Assembly: GCF_001713375.1 (NCBI RefSeq) | Contig: NZ_CP016449.1 | Span: 868,001-932,000 of the forward strand | Source: Hydrogenophaga sp. RAC07 | GTDB lineage: Bacteria; Pseudomonadota; Gammaproteobacteria; Burkholderiales; Burkholderiaceae_C | DNA length: 64,000 nt | Direction of reading: 5' to 3' | Shown here: piece after piece, positions 11,486-19,521 of the stretch | Layout of the letters: each line of letters begins with the position of its first letter | Position numbering within the stretch: the first letter of the stretch is position 1 | The notes under the pieces: model-generated | What the model saw: the letters and a program-made list of their open reading frames with translations, nothing else | Told to the model about the DNA's origin: nothing | Databases searched by the model: none | Program-made: the position numbers and the translations under genes

Positions 11486-11767
11486 ATGAGCAAACGTTTT
11501 CTGAGGTGGGCCGAGGCATGGATCGAGGAACACATCCCGCCCGGCGCGAACCCCGACATCGAAAGCTTTGAGGCCAGGGCGAAGCGGCTTTCAGAGGCAC
11601 TGTTCGCCGAAGCAGCCACGGCCGGCTTCACCCACGTCGAAACCGAAGAAGAGCGCCAGCGCGTGGCGCCCCATGTCCTGTCCGCGGTCTCGGACGGCAC
11701 CGACTTCGACATCGATGCCTACCTTCTCAAGCTGCAGCTTGCGCAGGAGAACGAAGACGGCGACTGA
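11486..11767 (+). CDS. Small uncharacterised acidic protein (DUF768-like)
   Basis: A 93-residue protein with no signal peptide, mainly helical by eye, with many Glu/Asp residues in the C-terminal half. The opening MSKRFLRWAEAWIEEHIP and the overall length recall DUF768 proteins of alphaproteobacteria, a family of unknown function. That match is from memory and weak. It begins 30 bases after cbbA on the same strand with GGGAGG upstream, so it may be co-transcribed with the cbb operon. No function can be assigned. Confidence 0.6.
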   Translation: MSKRFLRWAEAWIEEHIPPGANPDIESFEARAKRLSEALFAEAATAGFTHVETEEERQRVAPHVLSAVSDGTDFDIDAYLLKLQLAQENEDGD

Positions 11768-11900
11768 TTCCGGTCGTTGCACTGCGAGCGGCCGGTGAGC
11801 CCACTTCGATGGTTGGCTGCGCGATGACTTTGAGGCTAAGGTTCAGCATTCGGCCATGAGCGGCCTTCGGTTAAACGGAAATGCAGTCGCTCAACGGTGC

Positions 11901-11968
11901 GCATAACCGGCGCGAACATCGGTGCGCAGCGCCGCTGTTGAGCGTCCGTGTTCATGCGCTGGTTAGGC
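11901..11968 (-). repeat. Integron attC site (59-base element) at the 3' end of a gene cassette
   Basis: On the minus strand the site opens with GCCTAAC (R'', 11968-11962) and closes with GTTATGC (11907-11901), close to the RYYYAAC...GTTRRRY attC rule. The arms TAACCAGCGCATGAACA and TGTTCGCGCCGGTTA pair almost perfectly, with two extra bases (AT) bulging, as attC hairpins do. Length is 68 bp. It lies directly downstream of the methyltransferase gene, the normal gene-attC order within a cassette. Confidence 0.8.
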
Positions 11969-11989
11969 AGCCAGTTTGTCTCTCATGCG

Positions 11990-12799
11990 CTATGGCTGGG
12001 CAACCAACACATGGGTGCGCATTGGGTATCTAAGTTCACCACTTGCTACGTGAGGCTCTAACATCATGCGCACTTGTTTGAGAAACTCATCGCGACCACT
12101 TTCTGGGAGAAGTGCCACGGCATAGCGAGTAGAAGGAGACCCCTGGGTCATTCCGTCGATGAATGATTGGATGGACGTGAAATGAGACACCCCATCCTCG
12201 GTGCGAAGTTGTATCCGGGAGAACCCTGCACGAGTAGCGGCGTCGCGAATGTCATCAGGATTGGAGAAGGAGCACGCTCGCTTTGCCGCTGAGGCGTCAA
12301 CCCCTTGACTCTCCAGTGCTTGAACCACGGCGTAGTGCCCTATGTTGTACTCAAGTGGTCCCCAGATGCTCGCCGCTAGTTGACCCGATGGTTTGAGCAT
12401 CCGGCGAATCTCGGCGAAACCGGCATGACGATCTTTGAAGAACTGAAGTCCCTGAAGGCAAAGGCAGAGATCAAACGTAGCGTCTTTAAATGGCACCTGG
12501 AGCGCGTCTGCGCAGTGCCACTCCATTGGAGTTCTTGTGCCCTGCGTCAACCTCCGGGCAACCTCGATGACGCTTGGATCGATATCGACGCCAATAACGT
12601 TTCCGGTCGGGCCAGCGAAGCGTGCGGCCATCCTCGCCCCGATACCGGTGCCACAGGCCATGTCCAGCACTTGATCTCCCGGTTGCGGCGCCACAACGCC
12701 AATCACAAGCTCCGTCCAGTGAGCAAACATGCCCGGAACCATGTGCCTCTCATATGCCTCTGCAGTCGTCGTGTCGATGGGCTGATTTTCTGGTGACAT
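11990..12799 (-). CDS. Class I SAM-dependent methyltransferase (cassette-borne)
   Basis: A 269-residue Methyltransf_11/UbiE-like enzyme. The SAM motif I is VLDMACGTGIGARMA (residues about 44-58), followed by the acidic motif II VIGVDIDPSVIEVARR and the post-I CADALQVPF. The C-terminal part is not recognised and the substrate is unknown. It sits between two attC-like sites with only short flanks (21 bases on the left, about 41 on the right), as a gene filling an integron cassette would. No promoter of its own is obvious. It may act on a small molecule, perhaps in resistance, but this is a guess. Confidence 0.85.
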   Translation of the reverse strand: MSPENQPIDTTTAEAYERHMVPGMFAHWTELVIGVVAPQPGDQVLDMACGTGIGARMAARFAGPTGNVIGVDIDPSVIEVARRLTQGTRTPMEWHCADALQVPFKDATFDLCLCLQGLQFFKDRHAGFAEIRRMLKPSGQLAASIWGPLEYNIGHYAVVQALESQGVDASAAKRACSFSNPDDIRDAATRAGFSRIQLRTEDGVSHFTSIQSFIDGMTQGSPSTRYAVALLPESGRDEFLKQVRMMLEPHVASGELRYPMRTHVLVAQP

Positions 12800-12840
12800 T
12801 TTCGCCTCACCCCTTCGTTGGTACTGTGCTGCGGTCGGCT

Positions 12841-12899
12841 GCCTAACGTTTGAATTAAGGGGCGCGCTTTAGCGCGTCCCGCTTGAATGATGGGATGGA
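12841..12899 (-). repeat. attC-like site upstream of the methyltransferase cassette (one end degenerate)
   Basis: On the minus strand the sequence contains CATTCAAGCGGGACGCGC, a short loop, GCGCGCCCCTTAATTCAA and then CGTTAGGC, closely resembling the classical aadA-type attC hairpin. The GTTAGGC crossover box (12847-12841) is intact and abuts the cassette. The opposite RYYYAAC box is not recognisable (CCATCCC instead), so this end is worn or was lost in a rearrangement. Confidence 0.65.
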
Positions 12900-13073
12900 C
12901 TCCCCCGTTTGTCTGCGCGAAGTTCGCGCTCTGGTCTTCATTGGCGTGGGGATCAGGTCTTCAACAAACGAAAGGAGTCCGAGATGCTTGCTACTACCCT
13001 TGCTCCTTTTCAGGGCCGCTTTACGGATGGAGCCAAAAGACTGCAACGGGCCCACATGAGACGCTCGATGAGC
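12900..13073. other. Unassigned stretch between attC-like site and terminator
   Basis: About 170 bases with no recognisable gene. An ATG at 12984 is preceded by AAAGGAG at good spacing and opens a reading frame (MLATTLAPFQGRF...), but the frame runs through the terminator at 13074-13107 into antisense of fccB, so it is either a broken small gene or chance. GCGCGAAGTTCGCGC (about 12915-12930) is a local palindrome. No integrase gene is present. Confidence 0.4.
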
Positions 13074-13107
13074 AAAAAAAACGCCCCGGCTGTCCGGGGC
13101 GTTTTTT
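13074..13107. terminator. Bidirectional Rho-independent terminator
   Basis: CGCCCCGG (13082-13089), loop CTGT, CCGGGGCG (13094-13101), flanked by a run of A on the left and TTTTTT on the right. It ends the leftward fccA-fccB transcript, and can also stop anything arriving from the cassette side. Confidence 0.9.
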
Positions 13108-13124
13108 ATGGCGAACTCAAAACA

Positions 13125-14402
13125 TCAAGCCAGCGAATCGGCCCAGATGTTGCGCGCCCAGGCCTTGGCGTAAGCGCCCTCGATTTCACTCGCCGCGCTC
13201 GACAAACCACCCGCACCCGGCACCGCAACCATGGTTTTCTTCTCGGTGTCGTACTTGTGCACGCTGGCCACGTGCACCACGTCCTTCGCGGTCACGAAGC
13301 TGTAGCAGGTGTTGGCGTAGAGCGGGTTGGCCGGGGCCTCCTTGCCTTGCAGCAGCGACACCACGGCGGCCGCACAGGTCTTGCCGTGCTGGTTGGCCAT
13401 GTGGCCCGACTTGGGCATGGCCGGTGCGATCTGGATGGAGTCACCGAGCACGTGTATGTTTTTCTGCGCCTTCGATTCGAAGGTCAAAAAGTCCACCTCG
13501 CACCAGCGTGCGTTGGCCGTGGCCAAGCCGGTCTTCACCGCGATGTTGCCGGCGCGCATGTCGGGCAACACGTTGGCCACGCCGGCCTTGAAGTCGTCGT
13601 TGAACTCGAACTTCAAGGTGTTGGTGGCGGCGTCCACATCGACCAGCTTGTGTTTGGGCCGGTACTCGATCATGCCGGCGTAGTGGTCGTTCCACGCCTT
13701 GGTGAACAGGCCCTTCTTGGAGGTGATGTCGTCGTTGGCGTCGAAGATGATGACCTTGCTTTTCGGCTTGGCCACCTTGAAGTAGCTGGCCACCATGCAG
13801 GCGCGCTCGTAGGGGCCGGGCGGGCAGCGGTAGGGCGCCAGCGGGATGCTGATGGCGTAGGTGCCGCCGTCGGGCAGGGCCTGGAGCTGCTGGCGCAGGG
13901 CGGTGGTTTGCGGGCCGGCTTTCCAGGCGTGCAGCACCTTCTCGGCTGCGCCGGGTTTGATCATGCCGGGCAGGGTGGGCATGAAGTCGATGCCGGGCGA
14001 GAGGATGAGGCGGTCGTAGGGCAGTTCGCCGCCGCCGGCCAGCTTCACCGTGCGCTTCACCGGGTCGATGCTGTCGACCATGTCGCGCACCACCTTCACG
14101 CCGTGGCGCTGGCTCAGGTTGCTGTAGGGCGTGGTGATCTCGGCGATGGTGGCGTGACCACCCACCACCAGGTTGGACATGGGGCACGAGACGAAAGCCG
14201 CGTTGGGCTCGACCAAGGTCACGTCGATGCTGTTGTTGGAGAACATGCGCACGTATTTGGCGGCGGTGGCGCCACCGAAGCCACCCCCGACCACCACCAC
14301 CTTGGCGCTGCTGGCGCCCGTGGTGGCGCAGCCGCTCATGATGCCGATGCCGGCCAGTGCGGAACCCGCGCCGATGCTTTGTACGAATTGACGACGTTTC
14401 AT
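13125..14402 (-). CDS. fccB: Flavocytochrome c sulfide dehydrogenase, flavoprotein subunit (FccB/SoxF type)
   Basis: A 425-residue periplasmic flavoprotein. A Tat-type or lipoprotein-like leader (MKRRQFVQSIGAGSALAGIGIMSGC) precedes the FAD-binding VVVVGGGFGGATAAKYV. The redox cysteines expected for sulfide oxidation can be seen in CPMSNLVVGG and in the middle segment YRCPPGPYERACMV. It oxidises sulfide and passes electrons to the partner cytochrome just upstream. It lies after fccA on the same strand, 10 bases apart, and the pair is divergent from soxCD. Confidence 0.9.
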   Translation of the reverse strand: MKRRQFVQSIGAGSALAGIGIMSGCATTGASSAKVVVVGGGFGGATAAKYVRMFSNNSIDVTLVEPNAAFVSCPMSNLVVGGHATIAEITTPYSNLSQRHGVKVVRDMVDSIDPVKRTVKLAGGGELPYDRLILSPGIDFMPTLPGMIKPGAAEKVLHAWKAGPQTTALRQQLQALPDGGTYAISIPLAPYRCPPGPYERACMVASYFKVAKPKSKVIIFDANDDITSKKGLFTKAWNDHYAGMIEYRPKHKLVDVDAATNTLKFEFNDDFKAGVANVLPDMRAGNIAVKTGLATANARWCEVDFLTFESKAQKNIHVLGDSIQIAPAMPKSGHMANQHGKTCAAAVVSLLQGKEAPANPLYANTCYSFVTAKDVVHVASVHKYDTEKKTMVAVPGAGGLSSAASEIEGAYAKAWARNIWADSLA

Positions 14403-14412
14403 GGCGGGCTCC

Positions 14413-14715
14413 TCAGGGTTTCTGTGCGGCGAAATAACCAGCGATCTGGCCCAGCTGCTCGTCGGTGTAACCCTTGGAGATCTGGTGCATCAGTGTGGCG
14501 GGGCGGGTGCCGGCCTTGTATTCGAGCAGGATCTTCTGCAGCTCGGCCTGGTTGCGGCCGGCCAAGGCGGCCATGCCGGGCTGGGCGCGCCCGTCGGTGC
14601 CGTGGCAGCTGGCGCAGGCCGCGGCCCACACGCGGGTCTGGTTGACCTGGGCGTGCGCCCCGATCGCGGAGGCGCACAGCGCAGCGGCTGCCAGCCATTT
14701 CATCGAATTCCCCAT
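14413..14715 (-). CDS. fccA: Cytochrome c subunit of flavocytochrome c (FccA/SoxE type)
   Basis: A 100-residue periplasmic monohaem cytochrome with a signal peptide (MKWLAAAALCASAIGAHA), a haem site CASCH about 35 residues in, and a methionine ligand candidate in the C-terminal TLMHQISKGYT region. It is the electron acceptor for FccB. The ATG at 14715 was chosen for its GGGAG ribosome-binding site 7 bases upstream; an ATG at 14703 is also possible. Diheme FccA proteins are larger, so this is the short single-haem version. Confidence 0.87.
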   Translation of the reverse strand: MGNSMKWLAAAALCASAIGAHAQVNQTRVWAAACASCHGTDGRAQPGMAALAGRNQAELQKILLEYKAGTRPATLMHQISKGYTDEQLGQIAGYFAAQKP

Positions 14716-14887
14716 CGTCGTCTCCCAAAGGGTGGTTGAAGGATTGCATCCAAAACTGTAGCAGCCACTTGAAACACAAGGAAACACAACAGGTGTGGGG
14801 TGTGATCGCTTGTGGGTGTGGCGCATCGTAACGGCCTGTGTTTTGCAGCGCCAAGCCATGGAAACCCTGCTGGGGTTTTTACCTATC

Positions 14888-14898
14888 CAAATATCAGC
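14888..14898 (+). promoter_or_regulatory. Shared sox upstream motif (CAAATATCAGC), soxC copy
   Basis: The 11-base sequence CAAATATCAGC is identical upstream of soxC (58 bases before the ATG) and upstream of soxB (20228-20238). A related AAATATTTGC lies upstream of the cytochrome gene at 17446. In each case the motif sits in an AT-rich patch unlike the surroundings. It is a candidate operator for a SoxR-type ArsR-family repressor or part of a shared promoter; no regulator gene is in the window. Confidence 0.55.
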
Positions 14899-14955
14899 AA
14901 ACACGCATATAGTTGCATTCCCAGACGGCGAGACCGCTCAAGAAGGAAGATTGCC

Positions 14956-16299
14956 ATGCCGCCCCACCTGAACGATGTCATCGGACGTGTGCTCCCTGCC
15001 CCCGAAAACCACCTGAGCGCCGAGAAGCTGGAGCTCGCCCGCAAGGCGCGCCGCAGCTTCATGGGCAAGGCGCTGGCCATGGGTGCGGGCGTGGCGGCCA
15101 GTGCCACCGCCGCCACGCGCGCGGTGGCGGCCGAGGGCGACGAGGCCATTCTGAAACTGCCCACCCACACCACCGGTCTGGGGCAGGGCGTGGCCACCGA
15201 AGGCTATGGCAAACCCAGTCAGTGGGAGGCCAACCTGCAGCGCCGGCAGAGCCCGGGCCTCACGCGCGTGCCGCATGCCTCGGTGAGCTTCACGCCGCTG
15301 CAGGGCCTGTTCGGCATCATCACGCCCAGTGGCTTGCACTTCGAGCGCCACCACCAGGGCTGGTGGGACATCGACCCCTCCAAACACCGACTCATGGTCA
15401 ACGGTCTGGTCAAGCGCGAACGCGTGTTCACCATGGACGACCTGATGCGCCTGCCCAGCGTGTCGCGCATCCACTTCATCGAATGCGGCGCCAACTCCGC
15501 GCCCGAGTGGGGCAACGTGGCCTTGCCCGCGGTGCAGTACACGCACGGCATGGTGAGCTGCTGCGAATTCACCGGTGTGCTGCTCTCCACGCTGCTGGAG
15601 ATGTGCGGCTACGACAAGAAGAACGGCAAGTACGTGCTGGCCGAAGGCGCAGACGGGTCTTCGATGACGCGCACGATCGACATCGACCGCGCCATGGACG
15701 ATTGCATCGTGGCCTGGGCCATGAATGGCGAGATGCTGCGCCCGGAAAACGGCTACCCGTTGCGCCTGGTGGTGCCGGGTGTGCAGGGCGTGAGCTGGGT
15801 CAAGTACCTGCGCCGTCTGGAAGTGGGCGACCAGAAGTGGGCCGCGAAAGACGAGGCGATCCACTACATCGACCACATGCCCGACGGCACGCACCGCCAG
15901 TACACCGGCATTCAGGAATGCAAGAGCGTGATCACCACGCCCTCGGGCAGCCAGACGCTGCTCGACAAGGGTTACTACAACGTGACCGGTCTGGCCTGGT
16001 CGGGCCGCGGCACGGTCAAGCGGGTGGACGTGAGCGTGGACGGTGGGCGCAACTGGCGCACCGCGCGCATCGAAGGCCCGGTGCTGCCCAAGGCGCTCAC
16101 GCGCTTCAACATCGACTGGGTGTGGGACGGCAAGCCCGCTGTGTTGCAGAGCCGCGCGATCGACAGCACCGGCTATGTGCAGCCCAAGATCAACCAGCTG
16201 CGCGCGGTGCGCGGCACGCGCTCGGTGTACCACCAGAACGCCATCCAGTCGTGGCGCGTCGCCGAGAACGGCGAAGTCTCGAACGTGCAAGTCTATTGA
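14956..16299 (+). CDS. soxC: Sulfane dehydrogenase molybdopterin subunit SoxC
   Basis: A 447-residue member of the sulfite oxidase family. A twin-arginine leader (RRSFMGKALAMGAG, from residue 32) indicates Tat export with bound molybdenum cofactor. Cys177 in FIECGANSAPEW is the expected Mo ligand. The C-terminal dimerisation domain follows (VDVSVDGGRNW). With SoxD it removes the sulfane sulfur from SoxY-bound intermediates, so thiosulfate can be oxidised fully without sulfur globules. The ATG at 14956 has AGAAGGAAGA upstream. Confidence 0.96.
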   Translation: MPPHLNDVIGRVLPAPENHLSAEKLELARKARRSFMGKALAMGAGVAASATAATRAVAAEGDEAILKLPTHTTGLGQGVATEGYGKPSQWEANLQRRQSPGLTRVPHASVSFTPLQGLFGIITPSGLHFERHHQGWWDIDPSKHRLMVNGLVKRERVFTMDDLMRLPSVSRIHFIECGANSAPEWGNVALPAVQYTHGMVSCCEFTGVLLSTLLEMCGYDKKNGKYVLAEGADGSSMTRTIDIDRAMDDCIVAWAMNGEMLRPENGYPLRLVVPGVQGVSWVKYLRRLEVGDQKWAAKDEAIHYIDHMPDGTHRQYTGIQECKSVITTPSGSQTLLDKGYYNVTGLAWSGRGTVKRVDVSVDGGRNWRTARIEGPVLPKALTRFNIDWVWDGKPAVLQSRAIDSTGYVQPKINQLRAVRGTRSVYHQNAIQSWRVAENGEVSNVQVY

Positions 16300-16310
16300 T
16301 GAGGCCCGCC

Positions 16311-17369
16311 ATGCGAACCCTGACTCTTTTCGCCGCCGCGCTCATCGGCACCGCTGCGTTTGCACAAACCCCACCCTGGCACGACCTCGGCCGCGACGCC
16401 ACCAAGGCCGAGGTGCAGGCCTGGGACATCGATGTGCGCCCCGACTTCAAGGGCTTGCCCAAGGGAGCGGGCAGCGTGGCCCTGGGCGAGCGTGTGTGGG
16501 AAGCCCAGTGCGCCTCGTGCCACGGCAGCTTTGGTGAAAGCAACGAGGTGTTCACGCCCATCGTGGGGGGCACCACCCAGGCCGACATCGAGCGCGGCCG
16601 GGTGAAGAACCTTGAGCCGGGCAGCACCTTCCCGCAGAAGACCACGATGATGAAGGTGGCCACGGTTTCAACGCTGTGGGACTACATCAACCGCGCCATG
16701 CCCTGGAACGCGCCCAAGTCGCTCAAGCCCGACGAGGTGTACGGCGTGCTGGCCTACATCCTGAGCCTGGCCCATGTGGTGCCGGAAGACTTCACGCTGA
16801 GCGACCAGAACATCGCCGATGTGCAAAAACGCATGCCCAACCGCAACGGCATGGTGTTCCATGAACCGCTGTGGAAGGCCGAGGGCAAGGGCGACGTGAA
16901 GAACGTGGCCTGCATGAAGGACTGCCCGGTGGAGAGCACCATCCGATCCTCCTTGCCGGACTTTGCGCGCGACGCGCACGGCAACATCCAGGAGCAGAAC
17001 CGCGTGGTGGGCCCGGTGCGCGGTGCCGACACCACCAAGCCCGCGCCCACCGCGCCGCTGGGCAGCGGTCCCAAGGCTGCGCCGGTGGTGGTGGCCGTGG
17101 CCAAGCCCGGCGCGGCCGATGTGAAGGCCCTGCTGGCGGCCAACAGCTGCACCGCCTGTCACGGCATGAAACAGAAGATCGTGGGCCCAGGCTTTTCGGA
17201 GATTGCGACCAAACACAAAGGCCAGGAACGCCTGGAGGCTTACCTCGCGGTGAAGATCCGCGAAGGCGGCGTGGGGGTGTTCGGCACCGTGCCCATGCCG
17301 CCCCAGCCGCAGCTCAGCGGCACCGAGGCCGCGGCCATCGCACGGTGGATCGCGGCGGGCGCCAAGTGA
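16311..17369 (+). CDS. soxD: Diheme cytochrome c subunit SoxD
   Basis: A 352-residue exported cytochrome with a signal peptide (MRTLTLFAAALIGTAAFAQ) and two haem sites: CASCH in the N-terminal domain and CTACH in the C-terminal domain, joined by a Pro/Ala-rich linker (about KPAPTAPLGSGPKAAPVVV). It accepts electrons from SoxC. The ATG at 16311 has GAGG 6 bases upstream; an ATG at 16299 overlapping the soxC stop is an alternative adding four residues. Confidence 0.95.
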   Translation: MRTLTLFAAALIGTAAFAQTPPWHDLGRDATKAEVQAWDIDVRPDFKGLPKGAGSVALGERVWEAQCASCHGSFGESNEVFTPIVGGTTQADIERGRVKNLEPGSTFPQKTTMMKVATVSTLWDYINRAMPWNAPKSLKPDEVYGVLAYILSLAHVVPEDFTLSDQNIADVQKRMPNRNGMVFHEPLWKAEGKGDVKNVACMKDCPVESTIRSSLPDFARDAHGNIQEQNRVVGPVRGADTTKPAPTAPLGSGPKAAPVVVAVAKPGAADVKALLAANSCTACHGMKQKIVGPGFSEIATKHKGQERLEAYLAVKIREGGVGVFGTVPMPPQPQLSGTEAAAIARWIAAGAK

Positions 17370-17388
17370 ACCCAATGGGTCCCTACTT

Positions 17389-17398
17389 AAATATTTGC
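17389..17398 (+). promoter_or_regulatory. Related sox upstream motif (AAATATTTGC)
   Basis: Variant of the soxC/soxB motif in the 76-base gap between soxD and the next cytochrome gene. It suggests an internal promoter or operator within the cluster. Weaker than the two identical copies. Confidence 0.4.
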
Positions 17399-17445
17399 AT
17401 GTACTCGTATTCCCCATTTCACCGTTGTCCAGGAGCGCCTAACCT

Positions 17446-17784
17446 ATGACCATGAATTCCTCCCAGTTGCTGAGCGCCGCTTTGCTCACCTTGTTCAGTG
17501 GCACAGCACTGGCCCAGAGCGCCGCAGCGGCCAAGACCCTGGCTTCCAAGAACGCCTGCCTGGCCTGCCACGCGGTGGACAAGAAGCTGGTGGGCCCGGC
17601 TTTCAAGGACGTGGCGGCCAAGCACGCAGGCCAGGCCGACGCACTTGAGAAAGTGTCTGCCCGCATCAAGTCGGGTGGGTCCGGTCTGTACGGCCCGGTG
17701 CCCATGCCCCCGCAGGCCCAGCTCAAAGACGACGAACTCAAGTTGCTGGCAGGGTGGATCCTGGCCGGCGCCCCCGATCAGTGA
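17446..17784 (+). CDS. Class I c-type cytochrome of the sox cluster
   Basis: A 112-residue exported monohaem cytochrome with a signal peptide ending near ALAQSAAAA, a haem site CLACH (about residue 40) and a methionine ligand in the YGPVPMPPQAQL loop, as in cytochromes c551/c552. A near-identical C-terminal loop (VFGTVPMPPQPQL) occurs in the second domain of SoxD, so this gene may be a duplicate of that domain. It probably carries electrons from Sox proteins to the oxidase. The exact name (SoxE or other) is not certain. Confidence 0.87.
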   Translation: MTMNSSQLLSAALLTLFSGTALAQSAAAAKTLASKNACLACHAVDKKLVGPAFKDVAAKHAGQADALEKVSARIKSGGSGLYGPVPMPPQAQLKDDELKLLAGWILAGAPDQ

Positions 17785-17831
17785 CCCCGCCAGTACACTC
17801 TCGCCCTTTCCTCATTTCACAGGAGCCCCCC

Positions 17832-18287
17832 ATGAACAACTCACGCCGAGTCGCCCTCAAGACCACCGGAGCCTTTGCCACGCTGGTGTCGCTGGGCATC
17901 GTCACGCAAAGCCAGGCCCACGCTGCCATGGACCGCGCCGGTTTTGACATCAAGACCATGGCCGACGCCGTCAAGGCGCTGGGTGGCACCGCCGCCAACA
18001 GCGACCAGGTCACCGTGGTCGCGCCCGACATCGCCGAAAACGGCGCCGTGGTGCCCGTGGGCGCCACCAGCAAGATCCCCAACACCACCGAGATCTACCT
18101 GATCGTCGAGAAGAACCCCACGCCCATGGCCGCCGGTTTCAAGATCCCCGCCGGCACCGCAGCCGACGTGCAGACCCGCCTGAAGATGGGGCAGAGCTCC
18201 AACGTGTTCGCCGTGGTCAGGGCCGACGGCAAGCTGTTCTCGGCATCCAAGGAAACCAAGGTCACGCTCGGCGGTTGCGGCGGCTGA
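17832..18287 (+). CDS. soxY: Thiosulfate oxidation carrier protein SoxY
   Basis: A 151-residue periplasmic carrier. It has a Tat-like leader (SRRVALKTTGAFATLVSLG) and ends in VTLGGCGG, the swinging arm whose cysteine carries thiosulfate-derived sulfur between Sox enzymes. The ATG at 17832 follows AGGAG. It forms a heterodimer with SoxZ, the next gene (51 bases downstream). Confidence 0.97.
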   Translation: MNNSRRVALKTTGAFATLVSLGIVTQSQAHAAMDRAGFDIKTMADAVKALGGTAANSDQVTVVAPDIAENGAVVPVGATSKIPNTTEIYLIVEKNPTPMAAGFKIPAGTAADVQTRLKMGQSSNVFAVVRADGKLFSASKETKVTLGGCGG

Positions 18288-18338
18288 TCGACCACGACCT
18301 TTTGCACAACCCCCTTCACAGAAATTCAGGAGTCCAAC

Positions 18339-18650
18339 ATGGCTGATCCGATGCGCATCCGTGCCGCCGTCGCTGGTGACGAAACCACCGTCCGCGTGCT
18401 CATGTCCCACATCATGGAACCCGGCACGCGTCGCGACGCTGCTGGCGCCCTCATCCCCGGTCACTTCATCCGCGACGTGGAAGCCACCCACAACGGCAAG
18501 GTCGTGCTCGAAGCCGCCTTCAGCGGTGCCGTGGCACAGAACCCGTTTCTGTCCTTCAAGTTCAAGGGCGGCGCCAAGGGCGACAAGGTCGTCGTGAAAT
18601 GGGTCGACAACAAAGGCGACACCCGCACCGACGAAGCCGTCATCGCCTGA
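18339..18650 (+). CDS. soxZ: Sulfur oxidation protein SoxZ
   Basis: A 103-residue immunoglobulin-like protein with the family opening MADPMRIRA and the middle segment MEPGTRRD. It lacks a signal peptide and is exported in complex with SoxY via the SoxY Tat signal. It positions SoxY for its partner enzymes. A CAGGAG ribosome-binding site precedes the ATG. Confidence 0.97.
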   Translation: MADPMRIRAAVAGDETTVRVLMSHIMEPGTRRDAAGALIPGHFIRDVEATHNGKVVLEAAFSGAVAQNPFLSFKFKGGAKGDKVVVKWVDNKGDTRTDEAVIA

Positions 18651-18695
18651 CCTGAGGCGTGCTTTTCCCCGAATCGATAACAAGAGGAGACACCC

Positions 18696-19505
18696 ATGAA
18701 GAAGACCCTGACCACTTCGCTGCTGGCGCTGTCGGCGCTGTGCGGCGCAGTCGGCGTTTCGCACGCGCAAGGCACGGCCGCCGAAGGCATTGCCAAGTAC
18801 CGCGAGATGCTGCAGGACGGCAACCCCGCCGAGCTGTTCGAGATGAAGGGCGAAGAACTCTGGAAACAGAAGCGCGGCCCCAAGATGGCATCGATGGAAC
18901 AGTGCGATCTGGGCAAGGGTCCCGGGGTGATCAAGGGGGCGTTCGTTGAACTGCCCAAGTACTTTGCCGACACCGGCCGGGTGCAGGACCTCGAGACGCG
19001 GCTGATCACCTGCATGGAAACGCTGCAGGGTTTCAAGGGCGAAGACATCGCCAAGACACCGTTTGGCCGTGGCGAGATGGCCAATGTGACGGCGCTGACC
19101 ACTTATGTGGCCACGGCATCCAAGGGCATGAGGTTCAACCTGTCGCAGTCGCACGCGCAGGAAAAGCTGATGTACGAGGCCGGCAAGCAGCTGTTCTTCA
19201 CGCGCGGCGGCACCCACGACTTCTCGTGCGCGTCCTGCCATGGCAGTGACGACAAACGCATCCGCCTGCAAGACCTGCCCAACCTCACCAAGAACCCCGG
19301 CGACGGCATCGGCTTTGCCGCCTGGCCGGCATACCGCGTGTCCAACGCGCAGATGTGGGGCATGCAGCTGCGGTTGAACGACTGTTTCCGCCAGATGCGC
19401 TGGCCCGAGCCCAAGTTCGGCAGCGACGCCACCATCGCCTTGTCGGTCTACATGGGCGTGAACGCCAAGTCCGCCGAGTCCATCGTGCCGGCCATCAAGC
19501 GCTGA
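18696..19505 (+). CDS. soxA: SoxA cytochrome subunit of the SoxAX thiosulfate-binding enzyme
   Basis: A 269-residue exported protein (signal peptide up to about GVSHAQG). One haem motif, CASCHG, is seen in the C-terminal half. The active-site cysteine lies in RLNDCFRQMRWPEP, where the haem-ligating cysteine forms a persulfide. The N-terminal domain has paired cysteines (EQCDLG and LITCMET) but no second CXXCH, so this is the single-haem SoxA type. With SoxX it couples thiosulfate to SoxY. Confidence 0.95.
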   Translation: MKKTLTTSLLALSALCGAVGVSHAQGTAAEGIAKYREMLQDGNPAELFEMKGEELWKQKRGPKMASMEQCDLGKGPGVIKGAFVELPKYFADTGRVQDLETRLITCMETLQGFKGEDIAKTPFGRGEMANVTALTTYVATASKGMRFNLSQSHAQEKLMYEAGKQLFFTRGGTHDFSCASCHGSDDKRIRLQDLPNLTKNPGDGIGFAAWPAYRVSNAQMWGMQLRLNDCFRQMRWPEPKFGSDATIALSVYMGVNAKSAESIVPAIKR

Positions 19506-19521
19506 TCTGGAGACACACACC

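Noticed and set aside
12909..14645. Long plus-strand reading frame across the fccB region
   Set aside because: It is antisense to fccB and fccA, passes through the terminator at 13074-13107 and has the His/Gly/Ala-rich composition typical of shadow frames in GC-rich DNA. Only its start region (12984) was kept as an unassigned note.
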